Part shown: positions 53,501 to 64,000 of the stretch, piece after piece | How the letters are laid out: each line of letters opens with the position of its first letter | Numbering within the stretch: the stretch's first letter is position 1 | Assembly (NCBI GenBank): GCA_028554795.2 | Contig: JAPYKE020000261.1 | Span: 1 to 64,000 of the forward strand | DNA length: 64,000 nt | Source of the DNA: Sinohyriopsis cumingii | Taxonomy: Eukaryota > Mollusca > Bivalvia > Unionida > Unionidae | Direction of reading: 5' to 3' | Program-made: the position numbers and the translations under genes | The notes under the pieces: generated by a model | The model's input: the letters and a program-made list of their open reading frames with translations, nothing else | What the model was told of the DNA's origin: nothing | Database searches by the model: none

Positions 53501-56500
53501 TAGCATAGAGGTATGCAAACATTCTCTCCACTGTGCATGTTTTAAATGCGAACTACTTCACCTTACATACGTCACTCTCTCAAAAGTACTTATTATCTGG
53601 TGAGCGCCACCATAAAGAAGATGTAGGTATTATTTTTTATGATTTAATTATGTTTATATGGCTGAAACATTTAAGTCGCAAGCATCAAAACAATCCTTAT
53701 GAATAATTCTCCTGCTTTTTTCCCCACAGAACAGTATTTATGAGTGTCAGAGTCTCTAACAAGTCCAGCCTCCGCCCCCCCATGATAAAAGTGAGCGATT
53801 TTAAGAATGCACATTACATTTTGTAAACATAGCAACCAATGTTATGCTGAATGATAGGAACATGAAACTAGCCAGAATTATTTCTGAGATATCAACAATG
53901 AATTTTACAATTAGAAAAGGGAGGTAACTCATCAGCTTCATAAAGGTCAAAGGTCAAAGTGTAAAATATTTGCCTATTGTTTAATATGGAAGAAGCGAAT
54001 TCACTTTCTCATCATTTATTTTTTTATTTCATTGCAAATAAATGAAAAGAAACATTTTCACCATATATTTCTGTCACTTATTGCAACAGTTTTAAATTTA
54101 AGTTGACTCTATTCCTATATTCTAAGTCTTCTAATTTCCCCATAATTAAGGTCACTACTCACACAAACATACCTCATGGCAAATTATGTAAGCAAGAGAA
54201 AAATGATCATAATTAGCTTATTTTCATGCTTAAACACAATATGAATGTACCATTTTATTCAGAACATCATACATAATTATATGAAAATAAAAAAAAATAA
54301 TTGCAAACATTTTTTTATTTTCTTTAAGGTGGCGCTATACAGTTTCGCATTTTGCATAGGGTTAGGAATTTAAAGAAAAAGAATGTCCCCGGCTTTCCTC
54401 ACTGGTTATACTGGCTATTTAAAAAAGACCTTGTATATCTTAGGTATAATGCAAAGAACCTTTAATTCCCTTTATTTTGGTGTATGATTGATGGGTGTAC
54501 TATGGGTTATAGAGTATACAGCTTGGCCTTACTTCAAATGTGCACCTTTCAAAAAAGTGCTAGCTCTACTTGGTCATTTTCACTTCCTGAACTTCAGAGG
54601 TCATTTGTATAAAAAAGAGCCGATAACTTTTTTTACATTTTATATATTTGGTAATTCATTCATTGCACTTTCAGAAGCTGGTATTGTCTAGTCTGGCAAA
54701 ATTCATTTTCCCTATTTTAATAGCTGCTATGTATAGTGTACTTTAGACTAATTCAGACTGATTTTTTAACACAAGGGAGCAGTCATTTTAGTTAGCAGTG
54801 TGCTTAAATCATGTAAAATTTCCAAAAGTACAATATCCAAAAGAAATATCATCCACATTACATTAATGCAGCATAGAGGTATGCAAACATTCTCTCCACT
54901 GTGCATGTTTTAAATGCGAACTACTTCACCTTACATACGTCACTCTCTCAAAAGTACTTATTATCTGGTGAGCGCCACCATAAAGAAGATGTAGGTATTA
55001 TTTTTTATGATTTAATTATGTTTATATGGCTGAAACATTTAAGTCGCAAGCATCAAAACAATCCTTATGAATAATTCTCCTGCTTTTTTCCCCACAGAAC
55101 AGTATTTATGAGTGTCAGAGTCTCTAACAAGTCCAGCCTCCGCCCCCCCATGATAAAAGTGAGCGATTTTAAGAATGCACATTACATTTTGTAAACATAG
55201 CAACCAATGTTATGCTGAATGATAGGAACATGAAACTAGCCAGAATTATTTCTGAGATATCAACAATGAATTTTACAATTAGAAAAGGGAGGTAACTCAT
55301 CAGCTTCATAAAGGTCAAAGGTCAAAGTGTAAAATATTTGCCTATTGTTTAATATGGAAGAAGCGAATTCACTTTCTCATCATTTATTTTTTTATTTCAT
55401 TGCAAATAAATGAAAAGAAACATTTTCACCATATATTTCTGTCACTTATTGCAACAGTTTTAAATTTAAGTTGACTCTATTCCTATATTCTAAGTCTTCT
55501 AATTTCCCCATAATTAAGGTCACTACTCACACAAACATACCTCATGGCAAATTATGTAAGCAAGAGAAAAATGATCATAATTAGCTTATTTTCATGCTTA
55601 AACACAATATGAATGTACCATTTTATTCAGAACATCATACATAATTATATGAAAATAAAAAAAAATAATTGCAAACATTTTTTTATTTTCTTTAAGGTGG
55701 CGCTATACAGTTTCGCATTTTGCATAGGGTTAGGAATTTAAAGAAAAAGAATGTCCCCGGCTTTCCTCACTGGTTATACTGGCTATTTAAAAAAGACCTT
55801 GTATATCTTAGGTATAATGCAAAGAACCTTTAATTCCCTTTATTTTGGTGTATGATTGATGGGTGTACTATGGGTTATAGAGTATACAGCTTGGCCTTAC
55901 TTCAAATGTGCACCTTTCAAAAAAGTGCTAGCTCTACTTGGTCATTTTCACTTCCTGAACTTCAGAGGTCATTTGTATAAAAAAGAGCCGATAACTTTTT
56001 TTACATTTTATATATTTGGTAATTCATTCATTGCACTTTCAGAAGCTGGTATTGTCTAGTCTGGCAAAATTCATTTTCCCTATTTTAATAGCTGCTATGT
56101 ATAGTGTACTTTAGACTAATTCAGACTGATTTTTTAACACAAGGGAGCAGTCATTTTAGTTAGCAGTGTGCTTAAATCATGTAAAATTTCCAAAAGTACA
56201 ATATCCAAAAGAAATATCATCCACATTACATTAATGTAGCATAGAGGTATGCAAACATTCTCTCCACTGTGCATGTTTTAAATGCGAACTACTTCACCTT
56301 ACATACGTCACTCTCTCAAAAGTACTTATTATCTGGTGAGCGCCACCATAAAGAAGATGTAGGTATTATTTTTTATGATTTAATTATGTTTATATGGCTG
56401 AAACATTTAAGTCGCAAGCATCAAAACAATCCTTATGAATAATTCTCCTGCTTTTTTCCCCACAGAACAGTATTTATGAGTGTCAGAGTCTCTAACAAGT

Positions 56501-58230
56501 CCAGCCTCCGCCCCCCCATGATAAAAGTGAGCGATTTTAAGAATGCACATTACATTTTGTAAACATAGCAACCAATGTTATGCTGAATGATAGGAACATG
56601 AAACTAGCCAGAATTATTTCTGAGATATCAACAATGAATTTTACAATTAGAAAAGGGAGGTAACTCATCAGCTTCATAAAGGTCAAAGGTCAAAGTGTAA
56701 AATATTTGCCTATTGTTTAATATGGAAGAAGCGAATTCACTTTCTCATCATTTATTTTTTTATTTCATTGCAAATAAATGAAAAGAAACATTTTCACCAT
56801 ATATTTCTGTCACTTATTGCAACAGTTTTAAATTTAAGTTGACTCTATTCCTATATTCTAAGTCTTCTAATTTCCCCATAATTAAGGTCACTACTCACAC
56901 AAACATACCTCATGGCAAATTATGTAAGCAAGAGAAAAATGATCATAATTAGCTTATTTTCATGCTTAAACACAATATGAATGTACCATTTTATTCAGAA
57001 CATCATACATAATTATATGAAAATAAAAAAAAATAATTGCAAACATTTTTTTATTTTCTTTAAGGTGGCGCTATACAGTTTCGCATTTTGCATAGGGTTA
57101 GGAATTTAAAGAAAAAGAATGTCCCCGGCTTTCCTCACTGGTTATACTGGCTATTTAAAAAAGACCTTGTATATCTTAGGTATAATGCAAAGAACCTTTA
57201 ATTCCCTTTATTTTGGTGTATGATTGATGGGTGTACTATGGGTTATAGAGTATACAGCTTGGCCTTACTTCAAATGTGCACCTTTCAAAAAAGTGCTAGC
57301 TCTACTTGGTCATTTTCACTTCCTGAACTTCAGAGGTCATTTGTATAAAAAAGAGCCGATAACTTTTTTTACATTTTATATATTTGGTAATTCATTCATT
57401 GCACTTTCAGAAGCTGGTATTGTCTAGTCTGGCAAAATTCATTTTCCCTATTTTAATAGCTGCTATGTATAGTGTACTTTAGACTAATTCAGACTGATTT
57501 TTTAACACAAGGGAGCAGTCATTTTAGTTAGCAGTGTGCTTAAATCATGTAAAATTTCCAAAAGTACAATATCCAAAAGAAATATCATCCACATTACATT
57601 AATGTAGCATAGAGGTATGCAAACATTCTCTCCACTGTGCATGTTTTAAATGCGAACTACTTCACCTTACATACGTCACTCTCTCAAAAGTACTTATTAT
57701 CTGGTGAGCGCCACCATAAAGAAGATGTAGGTATTATTTTTTATGATTTAATTATGTTTATATGGCTGAAACATTTAAGTCGCAAGCATCAAAACAATCC
57801 TTATGAATAATTCTCCTGCTTTTTTCCCCACAGAACAGTATTTATGAGTGTCAGAGTCTCTAACAAGTCCAGCCTCCGCCCCCCCATGATAAAAGTGAGC
57901 GATTTTAAGAATGCACATTACATTTTGTAAACATAGCAACCAATGTTATGCTGAATGATAGGAACATGAAACTAGCCAGAATTATTTCTGAGATATCAAC
58001 AATGAATTTTACAATTAGAAAAGGGAGGTAACTCATCAGCTTCATAAAGGTCAAAGGTCAAAGTGTAAAATATTTGCCTATTGTTTAATATGGAAGAAGC
58101 GAATTCACTTTCTCATCATTTATTTTTTTATTTCATTGCAAATAAATGAAAAGAAACATTTTCACCATATATTTCTGTCACTTATTGCAACAGTTTTAAA
58201 TTTAAGTTGACTCTATTCCTATATTCTAAG
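29503..58230 (+). repeat. Run of 21 long units (24-44)
   Basis: Unbroken run of long units. Variants seen are: unit 24, C6 at 30519-30524 and T to A at 30710; unit 25, seven A at 31354-31360 and G to A at 31790; unit 26, C to T at 32280 and T to G at 33328; unit 31, G to C at 40021; unit 32, A to G at 41558; unit 39, G to A at 50391 and G to C at 50965; unit 40, A to G at 52502; unit 42, T to C at 54869. In units 27-30, 33-38, 41, 43 and 44 I saw no departure from the majority sequence. Confidence 0.95.
39079..52758 (+). repeat. Probable eight-unit higher-order repeat (10,944 bp)
   Basis: Units 31 and 39 share CTTATCAATAATT (C at 40021 and 50965). The next units, 32 and 40, share GAAACTGGCC (G at 41558 and 52502). 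Both spacings are exactly 10,944 bp, eight times 1368. Two independent markers with the same order and spacing indicate duplication of an eight-unit block. How far the copied block extends past units 40 and 46 cannot be told, because the neighbouring units have no markers. Confidence 0.75.
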
Positions 58231-58942
58231 TCTTCTAATTTCCCCATAATTAAGGTCACTACTCACACAAACATACCTCATGGCAAATTATGTAAGCAAG
58301 AGAAAAATGATCATAATTAGCTTATTTTCATGCTTAAACACAATATGAATGTACCATTTTATTCAGAACATCATACATAATTATATGAAAATAAAAAAAA
58401 ATAATTGCAAACATTTTTTTATTTTCTTTAAAGAAGATGTAGGTATTATTTTTTATGATTTAATTATGTTTATATGGCTGAAACATTTAAGTCGCAAGCA
58501 TCAAAACAATCCTTATGAATAATTCTCCTGCTTTTTTCCCCACAGAACAGTATTTATGAGTGTCAGAGTCTCTAACAAGTCCAGCCTCCGCCCCCCCATG
58601 ATAAAAGTGAGCGATTTTAAGAATGCACATTACATTTTGTAAACATAGCAACCAATGTTATGCTGAATGATAGGAACATGAAACTAGCCAGAATTATTTC
58701 TGAGATATCAACAATGAATTTTACAATTAGAAAAGGGAGGTAACTCATCAGCTTCATAAAGGTCAAAGGTCAAAGTGTAAAATATTTGCCTATTGTTTAA
58801 TATGGAAGAAGCGAATTCACTTTCTCATCATTTATTTTTTTATTTCATTGCAAATAAATGAAAAGAAACATTTTCACCATATATTTCTGTCACTTATTGC
58901 AACAGTTTTAAATTTAAGTTGACTCTATTCCTATATTCTAAG
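58231..58942 (+). repeat. Short unit 45 (712 bp), empty-site type B
   Basis: Backbone-only unit. Its junction reads TTTTCTTTAAAGAAG at about 58422-58436, differing by one base from the type A short units. This is exactly what is left when the 656 bp between the two TA (or TAA) copies of a long unit are removed. It is therefore the cleanest empty-site copy. Confidence 0.95.
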
Positions 58943-61900
58943 TCTTCTAATTTCCCCATAATTAAGGTCACTACTCACACAAACATACCTCATGGCAAAT
59001 TATGTAAGCAAGAGAAAAATGATCATAATTAGCTTATTTTCATGCTTAAACACAATATGAATGTACCATTTTATTCAGAACATCATACATAATTATATGA
59101 AAATAAAAAAAAATAATTGCAAACATTTTTTTATTTTCTTTAAGGTGGCGCTATACAGTTTCGCATTTTGCATAGGGTTAGGAATTTAAAGAAAAAGAAT
59201 GTCCCCGGCTTTCCTCACTGGTTATACTGGCTATTTAAAAAAGACCTTGTATATCTTAGGTATAATGCAAAGAACCTTTAATTCCCTTTATTTTGGTGTA
59301 TGATTGATGGGTGTACTATGGGTTATAGAGTATACAGCTTGGCCTTACTTCAAATGTGCACCTTTCAAAAAAGTGCTAGCTCTACTTGGTCATTTTCACT
59401 TCCTGAACTTCAGAGGTCATTTGTATAAAAAAGAGCCGATAACTTTTTTTACATTTTATATATTTGGTAATTCATTCATTGCACTTTCAGAAGCTGGTAT
59501 TGTCTAGTCTGGCAAAATTCATTTTCCCTATTTTAATAGCTGCTATGTATAGTGTACTTTAGACTAATTCAGACTGATTTTTTAACACAAGGGAGCAGTC
59601 ATTTTAGTTAGCAGTGTGCTTAAATCATGTAAAATTTCCAAAAGTACAATATCCAAAAGAAATATCATCCACATTACATTAATGTAGCATAGAGGTATGC
59701 AAACATTCTCTCCACTGTGCATGTTTTAAATGCGAACTACTTCACCTTACATACGTCACTCTCTCAAAAGTACTTATTATCTGGTGAGCGCCACCATAAA
59801 GAAGATGTAGGTATTATTTTTTATGATTTAATTATGTTTATATGGCTGAAACATTTAAGTCGCAAGCATCAAAACAATCCTTATGAATAATTCTCCTGCT
59901 TTTTTCCCCACAGAACAGTATTTATGAGTGTCAGAGTCTCTAACAAGTCCAGCCTCCGCCCCCCCATGATAAAAGTGAGCGATTTTAAGAACGCACATTA
60001 CATTTTGTAAACATAGCAACCAATGTTATGCTGAATGATAGGAACATGAAACTAGCCAGAATTATTTCTGAGATATCAACAATGAATTTTACAATTAGAA
60101 AAGGGAGGTAACTCATCAGCTTCATAAAGGTCAAAGGTCAAAGTGTAAAATATTTGCCTATTGTTTAATATGGAAGAAGCGAATTCACTTTCTCATCATT
60201 TATTTTTTTATTTCATTGCAAATAAATGAAAAGAAACATTTTCACCATATATTTCTGTCACTTATTGCAACAGTTTTAAATTTAAGTTGACTCTATTCCT
60301 ATATTCTAAGTCTTCTAATTTCCCCATAATTAAGGTCACTACTCACACAAACATACCTCATGGCAAATTATGTAAGCAAGAGAAAAATGATCATAATTAG
60401 CTTATTTTCATGCTTAAACACAATATGAATGTACCATTTTATTCAGAACATCATACATAATTATATGAAAATAAAAAAAAATAATTGCAAACATTTTTTT
60501 ATTTTCTTTAAGGTGGCGCTATACAGTTTCGCATTTTGCATAGGGTTAGGAATTTAAAGAAAAAGAATGTCCCCGGCTTTCCTCACTGGTTATACTGGCT
60601 ATTTAAAAAAGACCTTGTATATCTTAGGTATAATGCAAAGAACCTTTAATTCCCTTTATTTTGGTGTATGATTGATGGGTGTACTATGGGTTATAGAGTA
60701 TACAGCTTGGCCTTACTTCAAATGTGCACCTTTCAAAAAAGTGCTAGCTCTACTTGGTCATTTTCACTTCCTGAACTTCAGAGGTCATTTGTATAAAAAA
60801 GAGCCGATAACTTTTTTTACATTTTATATATTTGGTAATTCATTCATTGCACTTTCAGAAGCTGGTATTGTCTAGTCTGGCAAAATTCATTTTCCCTATT
60901 TTAATAGCTGCTATGTATAGTGTACTTTAGACTAATTCAGACTGATTTTTTAACACAAGGGAGCAGTCATTTTAGTTAGCAGTGTGCTTAAATCATGTAA
61001 AATTTCCAAAAGTACAATATCCAAAAGAAATATCATCCACATTACATTAATGTAGCATAGAGGTATGCAAACATTCTCTCCACTGTGCATGTTTTAAATG
61101 CGAACTACTTCACCTTACATACGTCACTCTCTCAAAAGTACTTATTATCTGGTGAGCGCCACCATAAAGAAGATGTAGGTATTATTTTTTATGATTTAAT
61201 TATGTTTATATGGCTGAAACATTTAAGTCGCAAGCATCAAAACAATCCTTATGAATAATTCTCCTGCTTTTTTCCCCACAGAACAGTATTTATGAGTGTC
61301 AGAGTCTCTAACAAGTCCAGCCTCCGCCCCCCCATGATAAAAGTGAGCGATTTTAAGAATGCACATTACATTTTGTAAACATAGCAACCAATGTTATGCT
61401 GAATGATAGGAACATGAAACTAGCCAGAATTATTTCTGAGATATCAACAATGAATTTTACAATTAGAAAAGGGAGGTAACTCATCAGCTTCATAAAGGTC
61501 AAAGGTCAAAGTGTAAAATATTTGCCTATTGTTTAATATGGAAGAAGCGAATTCACTTTCTCATCATTTATTTTTTTATTTCATTGCAAATAAATGAAAA
61601 GAAACATTTTCACCATATATTTCTGTCACTTATTGCAACAGTTTTAAATTTAAGTTGACTCTATTCCTATATTCTAAGTCTTCTAATTTCCCCATAATTA
61701 AGGTCACTACTCACACAAACATACCTCATGGCAAATTATGTAAGCAAGAGAAAAATGATCATAATTAGCTTATTTTCATGCTTAAACACAATATGAATGT
61801 ACCATTTTATTCAGAACATCATACATAATTATATGAAAATAAAAAAAAATAATTGCAAACATTTTTTTATTTTCTTTAAGGTGGCGCTATACAGTTTCGC

Positions 61901-64000
61901 ATTTTGCATAGGGTTAGGAATTTAAAGAAAAAGAATGTCCCCGGCTTTCCTCACTGGTTATACTGGCTATTTAAAAAAGACCTTGTATATCTTAGGTATA
62001 ATGCAAAGAACCTTTAATTCCCTTTATTTTGGTGTATGATTGATGGGTGTACTATGGGTTATAGAGTATACAGCTTGGCCTTACTTCAAATGTGCACCTT
62101 TCAAAAAAGTGCTAGCTCTACTTGGTCATTTTCACTTCCTGAACTTCAGAGGTCATTTGTATAAAAAAGAGCCGATAACTTTTTTTACATTTTATATATT
62201 TGGTAATTCATTCATTGCACTTTCAGAAGCTGGTATTGTCTAGTCTGGCAAAATTCATTTTCCCTATTTTAATAGCTGCTATGTATAGTGTACTTTAGAC
62301 TAATTCAGACTGATTTTTTAACACAAGGGAGCAGTCATTTTAGTTAGCAGTGTGCTTAAATCATGTAAAATTTCCAAAAGTACAATATCCAAAAGAAATA
62401 TCATCCACATTACATTAATGTAGCATAGAGGTATGCAAACATTCTCTCCACTGTGCATGTTTTAAATGCGAACTACTTCACCTTACATACGTCACTCTCT
62501 CAAAAGTACTTATTATCTGGTGAGCGCCACCATAAAGAAGATGTAGGTATTATTTTTTATGATTTAATTATGTTTATATGGCTGAAACATTTAAGTCGCA
62601 AGCATCAAAACAATCCTTATGAATAATTCTCCTGCTTTTTTCCCCACAGAACAGTATTTATGAGTGTCAGAGTCTCTAACAAGTCCAGCCTCCGCCCCCC
62701 CATGATAAAAGTGAGCGATTTTAAGAATGCACATTACATTTTGTAAACATAGCAACCAATGTTATGCTGAATGATAGGAACATGAAACTAGCCAGAATTA
62801 TTTCTGAGATATCAACAATGAATTTTACAATTAGAAAAGGGAGGTAACTCATCAGCTTCATAAAGGTCAAAGGTCAAAGTGTAAAATATTTGCCTATTGT
62901 TTAATATGGAAGAAGCGAATTCACTTTCTCATCATTTATTTTTTTATTTCATTGCAAATAAATGAAAAGAAACATTTTCACCATATATTTCTGTCACTTA
63001 TTGCAACAGTTTTAAATTTAAGTTGACTCTATTCCTATATTCTAAGTCTTCTAATTTCCCCATAATTAAGGTCACTACTCACACAAACATACCTCATGGC
63101 AAATTATGTAAGCAAGAGAAAAATGATCATAATTAGCTTATTTTCATGCTTAAACACAATATGAATGTACCATTTTATTCAGAACATCATACATAATTAT
63201 ATGAAAATAAAAAAAAATAATTGCAAACATTTTTTTATTTTCTTTAAGGTGGCGCTATACAGTTTCGCATTTTGCATAGGGTTAGGAATTTAAAGAAAAA
63301 GAATGTCCCCGGCTTTCCTCACTGGTTATACTGGCTATTTAAAAAAGACCTTGTATATCTTAGGTATAATGCAAAGAACCTTTAATTCCCTTTATTTTGG
63401 TGTATGATTGATGGGTGTACTATGGGTTATAGAGTATACAGCTTGGCCTTACTTCAAATGTGCACCTTTCAAAAAAGTGCTAGCTCTACTTGGTCATTTT
63501 CACTTCCTGAACTTCAGAGGTCATTTGTATAAAAAAGAGCCGATAACTTTTTTTACATTTTATATATTTGGTAATTCATTCATTGCACTTTCAGAAGCTG
63601 GTATTGTCTAGTCTGGCAAAATTCATTTTCCCTATTTTAATAGCTGCTATGTATAGTGTACTTTAGACTAATTCAGACTGATTTTTTAACACAAGGGAGC
63701 AGTCATTTTAGTTAGCAGTGTGCTTAAATCATGTAAAATTTCCAAAAGTACAATATCCAAAAGAAATATCATCCACATTACATTAATGTAGCATAGAGGT
63801 ATGCAAACATTCTCTCCACTGTGCATGTTTTAAATGCGAACTACTTCACCTTACATACGTCACTCTCTCAAAAGTACTTATTATCTGGTGAGCGCCACCA
63901 TAAAGAAGATGTAGGTATTATTTTTTATGATTTAATTATGTTTATATGGCTGAAACATTTAAGTCGCAAGCATCAAAACAATCCTTATGAATAATTCTCC
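58943..64000 (+). repeat. Long units 46-49 (last one cut)
   Basis: Three full long units and the first 954 bp of a fourth. Unit 46 has T to C at 59992; I saw no change in the others. The array continues past base 64000. Confidence 0.95.

Larger units (their letters stand above)
1..64000 (+). repeat. Satellite array, 1368-bp monomer with rare 712-bp variant
   Basis: The whole window is head-to-tail copies of one unit. Taking the T of TCTTCTAATTTCCCC as base 1 of the unit, units start at 3, 1371, 2740 (short), 3452, 4820 (short), 5532, 6900, 8269, 9637, 11005, 12373, 13741, 15109, 16477, 17845, 19213, 20581, 21949, 23317, 24685, 26054, 27422, 28790 (short), 29503, 30870, 32239, 33607, 34975, 36343, 37711, 39079, 40447, 41815, 43183, 44551, 45919, 47287, 48655, 50023, 51391, 52759, 54127, 55495, 56863, 58231 (short), 58943, 60311, 61679 and 63047 (cut by the window end). 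Below, these are units 1 to 49. All lie in one orientation and most pairs look identical by eye. No flanking unique DNA is present, so the array is longer than 64 kb. The strand label is arbitrary. Confidence 0.98.

Noticed and set aside
364-63611. 43 copies of a 67-residue frame as a protein family
   Set aside because: The copies are identical only because the DNA is. The first residue is a TTG codon, no domain is visible, two copies are frameshifted, and it lies inside a transposon-like segment. I list it once as a probable non-coding frame.
1-64000. Ribosomal, histone or other tandem gene cluster
   Set aside because: There is no rRNA-like, tRNA-like or histone-coding stretch anywhere in the unit, and no frame over 67 codons.
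1-64000. CRISPR array
   Set aside because: Repeats are 1368 bp with no spacers.
1-64000. Assembly artefact made by collapsing or looping reads
   Set aside because: Not excluded, but shared variants at fixed spacings (three and eight units) and distinct short units argue that real structure is captured. Exact copy number remains uncertain.

Overview
This window is one uninterrupted block of tandem satellite DNA. I see no conventional gene, RNA gene, CRISPR array or unique sequence. Everything from base 1 to base 64000 is a head-to-tail array of one AT-rich unit on the same strand. I count 49 units. Of these, 45 are long (1368 bp; the last is cut by the window end) and four are short (712-713 bp), at 2740, 4820, 28790 and 58231. 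Long units differ from each other by about zero to three changes each, so the array is extremely homogeneous. Neither end of the array is visible.

The unit has two parts. The backbone (about 712 bp) holds a 13-bp-arm A/T hairpin, a strong splice-acceptor-like tract, a C7 run, a perfect direct repeat of AGGTCA with 1-bp spacing (a nuclear-receptor DR1 half-site pair) and an AATAAA. The long unit also carries about 654 bp bounded by the inverted termini GGTGGCGCT/AGCGCCACC and flanked by TA (or TAA). The short units lack exactly this segment plus one target copy, 656 bp in all. The simplest reading is a non-autonomous DNA transposon (MITE-like) that inserted into a 712-bp satellite unit and was then amplified with it, leaving a few 'empty' units as internal controls. 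The short units have two different junction bases, which bears on how they arose.

Shared private variants show nested amplification. There is a three-unit repeat (units 17-19 and 20-22), a probable eight-unit repeat (units 31-32 and 39-40, 10,944 bp apart), shared neighbours (10/11, 14/15) and long-short dimers of 2080 bp near 1371-5531. Variant-rich patches (units 9-15 and 23-26) alternate with runs where I saw no change (units 27-30 and 33-38).

Organism: a eukaryote, most likely an invertebrate animal. A backbone motif, AAAAGGGAGGTAACTC, resembles one I remember as common in molluscan non-coding DNA, so a mollusc is my weak first guess. A 66-67 codon reading frame recurs in 43 of the 45 long units, but I regard it as a by-product of copying, not a gene. 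Variant calls were made by eye and may be incomplete. Homopolymer length differences may be sequencing errors.
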